A stretch of DNA of 64,000 nt from the NCBI RefSeq assembly GCF_010435915.1, contig NZ_JAAFZH010000007.1, forward strand, positions 1-64,000, in the 5' to 3' direction. Source of the DNA: Spirosoma terrae (GTDB taxonomy: Bacteria; Bacteroidota; Bacteroidia; Cytophagales; Spirosomataceae). The first letter of the stretch is position 1, and every line of letters begins with the position of its first letter. This document shows positions 16,704-25,129 of the stretch, one piece after another. The notes beneath the pieces are model-generated. The model saw only the letters and a program-made list of their open reading frames with translations, made no database searches and had not been told where the DNA came from. The position numbers and the translations under genes were made by a program.

Positions 16704-17921
16704 TTAGCTCGCAACGTTGCGCTGAATCTTGTGGATTGCTTCCGCAAACGAATCCATATCGCTACGTGAACCCAGCATAGCGTGCTGAAAAATCCAGACG
16801 GCTTCGTCGGCACAGGCCCGTTCAGCCACGTCGCAGGACACCTGCGCATAATCGACCGAATCGGGAATGGCGTAGCACATCCAGTTCTTTTGCTGAAAAA
16901 CGGGTTGTTTGTAGAGCGGATGCGGATAACCAGCCGAGCAAGGAACGCCTTCCGCGCTCAGCATAGCCACAAACTCTTTTTTAGGCAGATCGCCAAATCG
17001 GGTTTTGTCGTACCGGAAAATATAGAGGTGATAACAATGACGCAGCGGCAACGCTCCCCGGCTCAGGGGCGTGATACCGTCGATTGGTTCAAGTAGCGTA
17101 TCCAGATACAGCCCGTTTTCGTTACGTAGTATCGTCTGCTCATCCAGCCGCTTCAGTTGCTGGCTCAGTAAAACCGCCTGAAGCTGGGTGATCCGGTAAT
17201 TACACCCCGGATTAAAATGGTCGTACCATTGCCCGTGCGGTAATCGTCCTACGTTACGTAGCGAATTCATGGTCTGGTAGAGCGCATCGTCGTTGGTAAT
17301 CACCATGCCGCCTTCCCCACTGGTCAAGTTCTTAGACGATTGAAAGCTAAAACTACCCGCATCACCAAATGTACCGAGTTTTTTGCCGTTCAGTTCGGCC
17401 CCGTGCGCGTGGGCGGCATCCTCAATCACGCGGAGATTATACCGCCGGGCAACGGATAAAATAGCGTCCATATCGCAGGGCAAGCCCGCAAAATGAACCG
17501 GAATTATGGCGCGGGTTCGTTCTGTTATGGCCGCTTCCAGTTTGGTGGCATCCAGGTTATACGTATCAGGATCAATGTCGACAAAAACCGGCACGCAGTT
17601 CGCTTCCAGCACGACGGAGGCCGTAGCAATAAACGTATACGGGGGAACGATCACTTCGTCGCCAGGCCGAACACCGCAGGCAATCAACGCCAGACGCAAC
17701 GACACCGAACCATTGACACAGCTAATGGCATACGTACTGCCACAATAATCCGCAAACTCCCGCTCAAAAGCCGCCACAGCACCGTCGCAGTCGGGGTTGC
17801 CCCATTGTCCGCTACGTACTATATCGGCCACGGCCTGCACTTCCTGCTCATCGAAAACAGGCCAGGGAAAACTACCTTTTACGACTCGGTCACCGCCATT
17901 AATGGCTAACTGTTCTTTCAC
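16704..17921 (-). CDS. DegT/DnrJ/EryC1/StrS-family aminotransferase
   Basis: 405 residues, PLP-dependent fold type I. The cofactor Lys is Lys197 in SFQSSKNLTSGEGG and the pyridine-contacting Asp is Asp168 in VIEDAAHAHG; further signatures are VPPYTFIATASVV (93-105), HFAGLPCD and NYRITQLQAVLLSQQL. The family transaminates keto-sugars or, as AHBA synthases, forms aromatic amines; the 'YPHPLYKQPVFQ' region matches the sugar branch. Start codon GTG at 17921. No sugar-nucleotide genes surround it, so the product is not predictable. It stands alone on the minus strand, 243 bases from the divergent CocE gene. Confidence 0.9.
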   Translation of the reverse strand: MKEQLAINGGDRVVKGSFPWPVFDEQEVQAVADIVRSGQWGNPDCDGAVAAFEREFADYCGSTYAISCVNGSVSLRLALIACGVRPGDEVIVPPYTFIATASVVLEANCVPVFVDIDPDTYNLDATKLEAAITERTRAIIPVHFAGLPCDMDAILSVARRYNLRVIEDAAHAHGAELNGKKLGTFGDAGSFSFQSSKNLTSGEGGMVITNDDALYQTMNSLRNVGRLPHGQWYDHFNPGCNYRITQLQAVLLSQQLKRLDEQTILRNENGLYLDTLLEPIDGITPLSRGALPLRHCYHLYIFRYDKTRFGDLPKKEFVAMLSAEGVPCSAGYPHPLYKQPVFQQKNWMCYAIPDSVDYAQVSCDVAERACADEAVWIFQHAMLGSRSDMDSFAEAIHKIQRNVAS

Positions 17922-18163
17922 GGTATTGGCTACGTTATCGGGCTGAACTATATACTGATTATACTACGTCATCTACCTCCATTCAGACTATTCAGGCCAG
18001 TAGATAATTGATTAAAAATGGCTCATTAAAATTGAACGATACAACACACATTTTTAACTATTCCAACAATAAAGATCATTTAGTTGCGCATACCAGCGCA
18101 TTCTTCTACATTTCATTCTTCACCCGTTTACTGGCTGCAACAGCTCACTATCAATAATCATTT

Positions 18164-20080
18164 ATGCGGTTCTATCAATATCAACAAACTCAACTATACG
18201 TAAAAAGCCTGCGCTTCCTTATCGTTTTTTTCCTGGTCCTATCCACCCAAAAACTGGCGGCTCAGGGTGGAGCAAACAAGGAAGACTCGTTGTACATCCG
18301 GCAGAACTATACCAAAATCGAACGGCTGATTCCTATGCGCGATGGCGTAAAGCTTTTTACGTCGATTTATATGCCGAAAAGTACCGCGCAGAAATACCCC
18401 ATTCTGCTGGATCGCACCCCTTATAGTGTGGCTCCTTATGGCGAAGACAAATACAAAACCTCGCTGGGACCCTCTATGCTGTTTGCCCGTGATGGCTACA
18501 TTATTGTTTATCAGGACGTTCGCGGCAAATATATGTCGGAGGGAGAGTTTGTAGCCGTGAAACCGTTCATGCCGAACAAGAAGAAAAAAACGGATGTCGA
18601 TGAGAGTTCTGATACATACGACACCATCGACTGGTTGTTGAAGAACATCCCTAACAACAACGGTCGGGTTGGAAGCTGGGGCATTTCAGCGCCCGGCTTT
18701 TACACCACCATGACGGCCATCGATGCGCATCCGGCCCTGAAAGTTGCTTCACCACAGGCCCCCGTAACGGACTGGTATATGGGCGACGACCGGCATCACA
18801 ACGGCGCATTCTTTCTGATGGGAACCTTCGCCTTTCTGTCGTCGTATGGCGCCCCCCGGCCGGAACCGAGCGCCAAAGGGGCTCCCCAATTTTCAGCCTA
18901 TGGCACACCGGACTCCTACGAATTCTATAAAAAGTTAGGCCCCATTCGGAACGTAAACGAGAAGATTTTCAACGGTCAGAATGTCATCTGGAATCAGATG
19001 ATGGAACACGGCAATTATGACGAGTTCTGGCAGGCCCGTACCCCGGTTCCGCATCTTAAAAACATCAAACCTGCCGTACTGACTGTGGGGGGCTGGTTTG
19101 ATCAGGAAGATTTGTACGGTCCACTGAAAACCTACGCAGGTATTGAACGGAACAACCCCAAATCGCCGAACCTGCTGGTGATGGGACCCTGGATTCACGG
19201 TGGCTGGGCGCGTTCGACGGGGGAATTACTGGGCAATATTCGGTTTGATTCCAAAACGGCTCCCTTCTACCGGGAAACTATCGAATTTCCTTTTTTCAAT
19301 CATTACCTGAAAGACGCCCCGAACCCTAATCTTCCCAAAGCCTACATTTTCGAAACCGGTGCCAACGAATGGCGTAAATATGACCAGTGGCCACCGAAGA
19401 ACACGCAGGAGAAGAAACTCTATTTCCATCCAAACGGCAAACTGTCGTTCGATGCACCACAAACATCGGCCCAGTCGTTTACTGAATACGTCAGTGATCC
19501 TAACAAACCCGTTCCGTTTACGTCCGAAATTCGTATTGTCCGGGGTAGTGATTTCATGTACGAAGATCAGCGCTTTGCGGCAACCCGCCCCGACGTACTC
19601 GTATTTGAATCTGATACGTTAACCGACGACGTAACGATTTCTGGCAACGTACTGGCCGACCTCTTCGTATCGACCACCGGAACCGATGCCGATTTTGTGG
19701 TCAAACTGATCGACGTTTATCCGGGCAATGCGCCCAACAACAGCCCAATTGCCAGCACCAAAATGGGTGGCTTTCAACTGCTGGTTCGTGGCGAGGTGAT
19801 GCGGGCCAAATTCAGAAACAGCTTTTCGAAACCCGAACCCATGAAACCAGGCGAGGTGACGGAAGTGAAATTCGATATGCAGGATGCGGCTCACCGATTC
19901 AAGAAAGGGCACAAAATTATGGTGCAGGTGCAAAGCTCCTGGTTTCCGCTGGTGGATCGAAATCCACAGAAATTTGTCGACATCTACCAGGCCACCGAAG
20001 CCGATTTCCAGAAAGCCACGCACCGGGTCTATTTCTCCCCGCAGCAGCCATCCAGCGTTTCAGTACGTGTAGTTGAGTAG
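18164..20080 (+). CDS. CocE/NonD family hydrolase (X-Pro dipeptidyl-peptidase fold)
   Basis: 638 residues with an N-terminal signal (FLIVFFLVLSTQKLAAQ), so exported. An alpha/beta-hydrolase half holds MRDGVKLFTSIYMP, the DVRGKYMSEGEF motif and the nucleophile elbow GSWGISAPGFYT (Ser about 174), with Asp and His candidates in GGWFDQEDLYG and GPWIHGGWAR. A C-terminal jelly-roll domain follows (from about 440: VPFTSEIRIVRGSDFMYEDQRFAATRPDVLVFESDTL). Homologues include alpha-amino-acid ester hydrolases and glutaryl-7-ACA acylases. ATG at 18164. Its stop codon lies inside a hairpin that also covers the stop of the convergent gene. Confidence 0.9.
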   Translation: MRFYQYQQTQLYVKSLRFLIVFFLVLSTQKLAAQGGANKEDSLYIRQNYTKIERLIPMRDGVKLFTSIYMPKSTAQKYPILLDRTPYSVAPYGEDKYKTSLGPSMLFARDGYIIVYQDVRGKYMSEGEFVAVKPFMPNKKKKTDVDESSDTYDTIDWLLKNIPNNNGRVGSWGISAPGFYTTMTAIDAHPALKVASPQAPVTDWYMGDDRHHNGAFFLMGTFAFLSSYGAPRPEPSAKGAPQFSAYGTPDSYEFYKKLGPIRNVNEKIFNGQNVIWNQMMEHGNYDEFWQARTPVPHLKNIKPAVLTVGGWFDQEDLYGPLKTYAGIERNNPKSPNLLVMGPWIHGGWARSTGELLGNIRFDSKTAPFYRETIEFPFFNHYLKDAPNPNLPKAYIFETGANEWRKYDQWPPKNTQEKKLYFHPNGKLSFDAPQTSAQSFTEYVSDPNKPVPFTSEIRIVRGSDFMYEDQRFAATRPDVLVFESDTLTDDVTISGNVLADLFVSTTGTDADFVVKLIDVYPGNAPNNSPIASTKMGGFQLLVRGEVMRAKFRNSFSKPEPMKPGEVTEVKFDMQDAAHRFKKGHKIMVQVQSSWFPLVDRNPQKFVDIYQATEADFQKATHRVYFSPQQPSSVSVRVVE

Positions 20081-20112
20081 TAGTCTGTCCAGGCTACTCT
20101 GGACAGACTACT
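20079..20112. terminator. Bidirectional hairpin covering both stop codons
   Basis: AGTAGTCTGTCCA (20079-20091) and TGGACAGACTACT (20100-20112) form a perfect 13-bp stem with an 8-base loop. The TAG of the CocE gene (20078-20080) and the stop of the convergent DUF2911 gene (20108-20110) both lie at its base, leaving only 27 bases between the two genes. No T-run. Confidence 0.6.
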
Positions 20113-21439
20113 CAATAGGCAGAAATACTTCGACTTTTTCCCAACGTAGCATAACACCATCCGAAATAACGGCAAACGTTAGCCGTTCGGTGTACTCGTG
20201 CGGACGAACCATTGCCGAAACCCGGACTACATCCTCATTTTTAGTATATCCGTTGGTTCCCCACAGCTTACTGTTTGCGTTCAGGATAATGGTCCAGTAG
20301 TCGGGCCCAGGAATGGTAAAGATCGAATACGTTCCGGCGGCTATTTTTGTATTGTAGTCGACTGTTACGTCCCGGTCGAACGTAATGGTAGTTGCTTCGT
20401 TGGCGCCTGTCCGCCAAAGCTGACCATAGGGCGCAACGGTTGACCAGACGTCGCGCCCCCGAGCGGCAATTTGAGAGTATCGTACCCGAATAAATTTCCC
20501 GTTAATCTCGCCCTGGGCAGCCGATCGTGGCGAACCCGCCTGTGGAGTGGGCGTACTCACGGGTTCCATATACGTATTGGATTGCGTAGCATTTGTATTG
20601 CCCGCCAACGTAGTGACACGACCAAAATCGACTTCAAACTGCCGAATCATCCCCGATGACTGAAATAAATCGACCAGGGGCGGAAACTGATCGTGATCGC
20701 TCACAAGCGGGTAGCAGGCTCGGGCCAGCGTCATTCGTCCGGATTCTTCCGGATAACTTGCCAAAACTTGTCGGGCCTGCGCCGATGTCATGCTACGTAG
20801 TGAACCCGTCTGTCGCAGTTTAGTCAGCATGGCCTGGAGCGGATCGCCAACCGTACTATGCTGCGACTGGATAATAAACCGAATGTCGGTAGCATTCATC
20901 ATCTGCCTGCCCGAACCGGACCCTCCCGATAAACTACCAACGCTGTTAGCGGACATGAATTTCCAGCTATGCGCCCGTTTGTCGCCCGTGAACCGGATCA
21001 ATGGCTGCCCCGACAAATCCAGCAAAACCGTTTGCTGAGGAGACGTAGTGGGGTCGACAAAAATAACCCGGATACGGTCGAGGTTCCAGTTATCATACCC
21101 CTCGAAAGCGTTACGTCCGTTGCCATCGTGGGCAATTTTTATGCCTTTGAAATCAGACGGTTTCCAGCCGCTGCCCATCGGAAACATAAAGCTAAAACTG
21201 GTGTTGTTGCCCGACCCGCGTCCATCATTGATATTAACATCGGCCATCCCCGGCCCCATATTGGTGGTTGTGTATAACGTAGCAAGAACGTTCTGTCCAT
21301 TACGCAGATCGTCGCCACCCGTATAGAGCGTGAGTCGCAGATAAGGGTTATTTCCATTCTGAGCCAGCGTGTGCCCCGAAAACCATAATAAGCCAAAGAG
21401 TAAACCCGCTAGCCGACAGGGCTGTAAAATAGAGGTCAT
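20108..21439 (-). CDS. Secreted protein with PLAT-like N-terminus and DUF2911 C-terminus
   Basis: 443 residues with a signal peptide (LAGLLFGLLWFSGHTLAQ). Residues about 28-165 look like a PLAT/LH2 beta-sandwich (YLRLTLYTGGDDLRNGQNVLATLY..., DNWNLDRIRVIFVD), a lipid or protein-binding fold. A short helical part follows (about 180-265, including TSAQARQVLASYPEESGRMTLARACYPLV). The C-terminal 130 residues are DUF2911: VWSTVAPYGQLWRTGANEATTITFDRDV, then AAGTYSIFTIPG and a long final beta strand. DUF2911 proteins are extracytoplasmic and abundant in Bacteroidota; no activity is established. The fusion with a PLAT-like region is unusual to me. Followed 12 bases upstream by the collagen-like gene, likely cotranscribed. 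Confidence 0.8.
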   Translation of the reverse strand: MTSILQPCRLAGLLFGLLWFSGHTLAQNGNNPYLRLTLYTGGDDLRNGQNVLATLYTTTNMGPGMADVNINDGRGSGNNTSFSFMFPMGSGWKPSDFKGIKIAHDGNGRNAFEGYDNWNLDRIRVIFVDPTTSPQQTVLLDLSGQPLIRFTGDKRAHSWKFMSANSVGSLSGGSGSGRQMMNATDIRFIIQSQHSTVGDPLQAMLTKLRQTGSLRSMTSAQARQVLASYPEESGRMTLARACYPLVSDHDQFPPLVDLFQSSGMIRQFEVDFGRVTTLAGNTNATQSNTYMEPVSTPTPQAGSPRSAAQGEINGKFIRVRYSQIAARGRDVWSTVAPYGQLWRTGANEATTITFDRDVTVDYNTKIAAGTYSIFTIPGPDYWTIILNANSKLWGTNGYTKNEDVVRVSAMVRPHEYTERLTFAVISDGVMLRWEKVEVFLPIE

Positions 21440-21450
21440 GACGTAGCAGA

Positions 21451-22017
21451 TTAATCGGGCAGATTATAGAATTTCTTTACCTCCTCATAGTTGGCATAAT
21501 CTACGGCTGCTTTACGTGCGTTGCGAAGATCGTTGGCAGGAATCAGCACGACCCGAACAGCCGTGGCATTTAAGACTAATCCGGTACTGACTCGCTTAAT
21601 AAATAGCGTAGAATTAGCAGCTGGCGATATATATGTTCTGAATTCGCCATAAGAACTTACTTCCCCAGGAATTGAATACCACAGCGTACCCGTCGAGACA
21701 TAGGTAAAATAGGCACTCTTACTAACAAAATCAGCATTTACGCCCGTCATCAATAACTCAACTGATGTACCAACGGTATTGGCCCAGCTTTTTGCACCGT
21801 AACTTATCTGAATCACATTGGCATTACCATTCTGACCAGCCGGGCCCGCTGGCCCCGTAGCGCCTGATGGCCCGGCGGCACCCTGAGCTCCAGCAACACC
21901 TGTGTCACCTTTAGGACCCGGATCACCCTGCGGTCCTTTGCAGGCAGAAAACGAAAACAGAACAATGCACACCAGTAAAAAGGAGTGCGCGATACGAGAC
22001 GTAGCAGATGTAAGCAT
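21451..22017 (-). CDS. Collagen-like lipoprotein
   Basis: 188 residues. A signal peptide with lipobox FSAC (Cys26) is followed at once by Gly-X-Y triplets (KGPQGDPGPKGDTGVAGAQG and on, about 27-63) that should form a short collagen triple helix, and then by a globular C-terminal domain of about 120 residues (from NVIQISYGAKSW) with beta-rich character. Such 'collagen-like protein' lipoproteins occur as trimeric surface stalks in Spirosoma-type bacteria. It lies 11 bases upstream of the DUF2911 gene on the same strand, so both are probably one operon; an 18-bp dyad (22129-22146) lies 112 bases upstream of the start. Confidence 0.85.
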   Translation of the reverse strand: MLTSATSRIAHSFLLVCIVLFSFSACKGPQGDPGPKGDTGVAGAQGAAGPSGATGPAGPAGQNGNANVIQISYGAKSWANTVGTSVELLMTGVNADFVSKSAYFTYVSTGTLWYSIPGEVSSYGEFRTYISPAANSTLFIKRVSTGLVLNATAVRVVLIPANDLRNARKAAVDYANYEEVKKFYNLPD

Positions 22018-22128
22018 GGTTGAATAGATTAATAAGACAGTTGTTTGACAATTACCTCCGTAGCACCCACTCTTTCATAGTTGCTACCTTCCATGAAGCA
22101 AAAGTCGGGCAGGCCGCCTACAGAAAAC

Positions 22129-22146
22129 ATCCCATAAAAGGGGGAT
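22129..22146. promoter_or_regulatory. 18-bp dyad, copy 1
   Basis: ATCCCATAAAAGGGGGAT: 5-bp perfect arms ATCCC/GGGAT around an asymmetric AT-rich centre. Identical copies at 25099-25116, 29338-29355 and (reverse) 29406-29423, and a one-base variant at 37535-37552. This copy lies between the collagen-like lipoprotein gene (minus, 112 bases away) and the sensor kinase gene (plus, 136 bases away). Confidence 0.65.
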
Positions 22147-22281
22147 ACGTGCTACGTTCATCGTACGAATACATTTAGCGATCGGCAATTATATCACTTT
22201 GAGTAAATAGTATATTTACAAGTCAATACGCCCGAACCTGGCGGCTTCGTCCTGCCGGGCTACTGCTAGACATCCACACCT

Positions 22282-23706
22282 ATGCTGCTTCTTTTTGACT
22301 ACAAAACACTACGTATCTTCATGGACGGCATGCTGTGCATGATGCTGGCCTATACACTGATCTCGTATTTCTGGCACCATAAACAGACCTATTCGTTATA
22401 CAGCCTGTATCTGTTTTGTATTTTCTGGTATCTATACCTGAATGATCAGTATCATCTGGATATTGATCAGCACGCATCTGTCCGGCAGATTCAGTTTGGA
22501 ATGCTCACCGAAAGTATTGTACAGTGCTTTTCCTTTATCATCTATGGGCGGTTTGCTGTTCTGCTGATGGACTTGCAGACCAACGATAAAACCAGTGTTA
22601 AGCTCATCAACGCCATTTCCATATTATCCCTGCTACTGATTATTGTTGATGTCGTTAGCTATATGACCGGGACAACAGGCAACTCCATTCAGGGTAATTT
22701 TCACAGTTTTAGTCGCTACGTATTGGCCGCCTTAGCACTGGCAACAGTTCCCCGGATACTTCGACTTAAGAATCAGATTTTGTCGTTTTTCATTACTGGT
22801 ACGTCGTTTTATCTGATAGGCGCGATTTTGGGGCTGGTGATGTTTCAGACGGGTTGGGCTACTCGCCAGCCAGAAAAGCCCTTCACGTTCCCAATGACAC
22901 CACTTGAAATTGGCGTTATTCTGGAATCAGTTTGTGTGATGATTGGTATATCATTGCTCAACCGACGTAGCGAACGGGAAAAAATTCGCATTCAGGCTCA
23001 GCTCATTGAGCAGCTTCAGGAAAATGAACGGAAACAAACCCGGCTCAACAACCTTAGAGACGAGATAGCGCTGGATCTGCACGACGAAATTGGCTCACAA
23101 CTAAGCTCAATTAGTATTCTTAGCCAGACAACCAGCCAGTACGTAGTCGATGCTAAGGTACAGGATCGACTGCAGACCATTAGTCAAACCGCGCGGCAGG
23201 TGATGGATTCGATGCGGGAAATTGTCTGGAGCCTTAACTCATCCAGTAATTCCTTACAGCATATTGGTCTGTGCATTCAGGAAACGGCCTATTCATTGTT
23301 TGCGGACAGTACTATCCAACTCTACATCGAGTGTGATCAATTGGACGAACTAACCGGGCTTACCCACAAACAACGACGCGAGCTGTATCTGATTGCGAAA
23401 GAGTGCCTGACGAACATACTACGTCACGCTCAGGCCACCCGTGTCTGGATTCAATTACGAACAACGCCTGATGGCTTGCTTCTGTGCCTGAAAGACGACG
23501 GCAAAGGTTTTTCGATAGCCTCCAAGACGAGCGGAATTGGTTTACAAAGTGTTCGTCAACGGGCTCACCAACTTGGCGCATTGCTGACGATCAATACGGC
23601 CGACGGCCAGGGAACAACCGTACTCATTACACTACAGTCTCACCAACTGACTAACCCAAATCCGATAATTTCCCACCGGCAGATTACCGATCATGAAGTA
23701 AGGTGA
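22282..23706 (+). CDS. Membrane sensor histidine kinase, HisKA_3 (NarX-like)
   Basis: 474 residues. About seven hydrophobic segments fill residues 12-230, a multi-pass sensing domain resembling 7TMR-type sensors. A coiled coil (SEREKIRIQAQLIEQLQENERKQTRLNNL) leads to the HisKA_3 dimerisation domain with phosphoacceptor His267 in ALDLHDEIGSQLSSISILSQ, then a HATPase domain (AKECLTNILRHA N-box, KDDGKGF G1, GIGLQSVRQRA G2). HisKA_3 kinases phosphorylate NarL/LuxR-type regulators, which points to the regulator at 24383-25006. It carries copy 1 of the 18-bp dyad upstream and a terminator 11 bases downstream. Confidence 0.9.
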   Translation: MLLLFDYKTLRIFMDGMLCMMLAYTLISYFWHHKQTYSLYSLYLFCIFWYLYLNDQYHLDIDQHASVRQIQFGMLTESIVQCFSFIIYGRFAVLLMDLQTNDKTSVKLINAISILSLLLIIVDVVSYMTGTTGNSIQGNFHSFSRYVLAALALATVPRILRLKNQILSFFITGTSFYLIGAILGLVMFQTGWATRQPEKPFTFPMTPLEIGVILESVCVMIGISLLNRRSEREKIRIQAQLIEQLQENERKQTRLNNLRDEIALDLHDEIGSQLSSISILSQTTSQYVVDAKVQDRLQTISQTARQVMDSMREIVWSLNSSSNSLQHIGLCIQETAYSLFADSTIQLYIECDQLDELTGLTHKQRRELYLIAKECLTNILRHAQATRVWIQLRTTPDGLLLCLKDDGKGFSIASKTSGIGLQSVRQRAHQLGALLTINTADGQGTTVLITLQSHQLTNPNPIISHRQITDHEVR

Positions 23707-23716
23707 ATTAAAAAAA

Positions 23717-23754
23717 AACGCTCCGACTGATTTGCAGAAAACAGCTGGAGCGTT
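23717..23754. terminator. Intrinsic terminator between convergent genes
   Basis: AACGCTCC (23717-23724) pairs with GGAGCGTT (23747-23754), with inner CAGCTG-type pairing. A run of nine A on the left side becomes a U-run for the minus strand, so this is mainly the terminator of the VOC gene at 23787-24257, placed also to stop the kinase transcript. Confidence 0.75.
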
Positions 23755-23786
23755 TCAGATACTAGTAATACTACGTAGTCAATACG

Positions 23787-24257
23787 TCAACCCGCGTAGG
23801 CTTCTTCCAGCGTTTTGATATCGAGTTTGCTCATTTTCAGCATGGCCTGCATCACCCGTTTTGACTTTTCGGGGTCTTTATCGCCCAACATTCTTCCCAA
23901 CGCCGACGGTACAATTTGCCAGGATACGCCAAATTTGTCTTTAAGCCAGCCACACGGCCCTGGTGTGCCCCCTTCAGACAGCTTTTGCCAATACGTATCG
24001 ACTTCTTCCTGCGTTTCACAGTCGACAAACAGGGAAATCCCCTCCGAAAACGTAAAATGTGGTCCGCCATTTAAGGCAAAAAATTCCTGTCCGAATAGTT
24101 GAAACGTAACAGACATTGCGGTTCCGGCGGGTACGGGTGCCCCTTCTCCGTATCGGCTTACGGTGTTGATGGCTGAGTCTCTAAAAATAGAGGTATACAT
24201 CGTAGCAGCTTCCTCTGCCTGGTTGTTGAATGTAAGGAATGTGGTGATCTTTTGCAT
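23787..24257 (-). CDS. VOC family protein, PhnB-like
   Basis: 156 residues from the ATG at 24257 (MQKITTFLTFNNQ); an in-frame ATG at 24269 adds four residues but would leave a leader of only about 6 bases after the promoter box at 24281-24288. Signatures of the PhnB/'3-demethylubiquinone-9 3-methyltransferase' group: FLTFNNQAEEAATMYTSIF, MSVTFQLFGQEFFALNGGPHFTFSEGISLFVDCETQEEVDTYW, and GWLKDKFGVSWQIVPSALGRML. The ubiquinone-methyltransferase label common for this group is not believed to reflect real activity. It separates the two halves of the local two-component system. Confidence 0.85.
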   Translation of the reverse strand: MQKITTFLTFNNQAEEAATMYTSIFRDSAINTVSRYGEGAPVPAGTAMSVTFQLFGQEFFALNGGPHFTFSEGISLFVDCETQEEVDTYWQKLSEGGTPGPCGWLKDKFGVSWQIVPSALGRMLGDKDPEKSKRVMQAMLKMSKLDIKTLEEAYAG

Positions 24258-24280
24258 GTTGTTTACCATTTAGACAGTAG

Positions 24281-24288
24281 CAAAAGTA
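24281..24288 (-). promoter_or_regulatory. TAnnTTTG box of the PhnB-like gene
   Basis: TACTTTTG on the minus strand (CAAAAGTA on plus), 24 bases upstream of the ATG at 24257. It matches the Bacteroidota -7 consensus. Used here to prefer the downstream start codon. Confidence 0.5.
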
Positions 24289-24382
24289 AAGCAGATCAAC
24301 CGAAAAAATGGAGGGCAAAAGCGGCAAAAAAAGGGGAATTTACGACAAATAGATGTAGACGTTTACGCGTAGACTCAATACA

Positions 24383-25006
24383 TCAGGAGCGGTATTTAGA
24401 CACGGCTTCCACCACCGAATGAACGTGTAGTTTTTCGTAGATACGCTTAATGTGCGTGCGCACGGTTTCGATCCCGACTCCCAATTCGGCAGCGACCAGT
24501 TTATAGCTCATACCCTGCGCCAGATAATACAGCACCTGACTTTCGCGACTGGTTAACTGATCGAGGTCGGCTGACTGTCCGACTTTAGACGGAAAGGATT
24601 GAATAACCTTGCGAGCAATACTGGGCGACATGGGGGCTCCTCCGGCATATACTGACTGGATCGCGTCGATCAATTGCGTTGGTGGCGTTTGTTTGAGCAG
24701 ATACCCCGATGCGCCAGCGCACAAGGCCCGAAAAACGCGGTCATCATCGTCGAAAACCGTAAGCATCAACACCTCCACCGCCGGAAATTCCCGATGCAAA
24801 CTCGATACGGCCTGAATACCATCACGACCGGGTAAATCAATATCCATCAGCACTACATCGGGCTGATGTTGATACGTTTGATCGTTCGCGCGCAAACAAT
24901 CGCCGTAAGCTCCCACCAACGTACACTCATCGGCATCATCGACAAGGGCACTCAAGGCTTCCCGCAGAGGAACATTATCTTCATATATCAGGACACGTAT
25001 CGGCAT
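24383..25006 (-). CDS. NarL/FixJ-type response regulator
   Basis: 207 residues. Receiver domain with acidic pocket IYEDN, phosphoacceptor Asp55 in VVLMDIDLPGRDGIQA and the KQ of YLLKQTPP; LuxR-type helix-turn-helix at about 145-205 (LTSRESQVLYYLAQGMSYKLVAAELGVGIETVRTHIKRIYEKL). It is encoded 123 bases downstream of a HisKA_3 kinase on the same strand and near a second one (22282-23706), so either may be its partner. An 18-bp dyad (25099-25116) lies 93 bases upstream of the start, and four further copies lie nearby; as the only LuxR-type DNA-binding protein in the window it is the leading candidate to bind them, including in autoregulation. Confidence 0.92.
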   Translation of the reverse strand: MPIRVLIYEDNVPLREALSALVDDADECTLVGAYGDCLRANDQTYQHQPDVVLMDIDLPGRDGIQAVSSLHREFPAVEVLMLTVFDDDDRVFRALCAGASGYLLKQTPPTQLIDAIQSVYAGGAPMSPSIARKVIQSFPSKVGQSADLDQLTSRESQVLYYLAQGMSYKLVAAELGVGIETVRTHIKRIYEKLHVHSVVEAVSKYRS

Positions 25007-25098
25007 ATACTGGTTTGACTATCATTCAAGTTGAACGTTTCTATTTTACAATAATTAGTTACAGCGAGTAAAAGTAGACGAGAGTCCGTTAGATGGGT

Positions 25099-25116
25099 AT
25101 CCCATAAAAGGGGGAT
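25099..25116. promoter_or_regulatory. 18-bp dyad, copy 2
   Basis: ATCCCATAAAAGGGGGAT in the 123-bp gap between the kinase stop (25130) and the response regulator start (25006), that is, upstream of the regulator gene. Confidence 0.65.
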
Positions 25117-25129
25117 ATTGGCCCAATCG

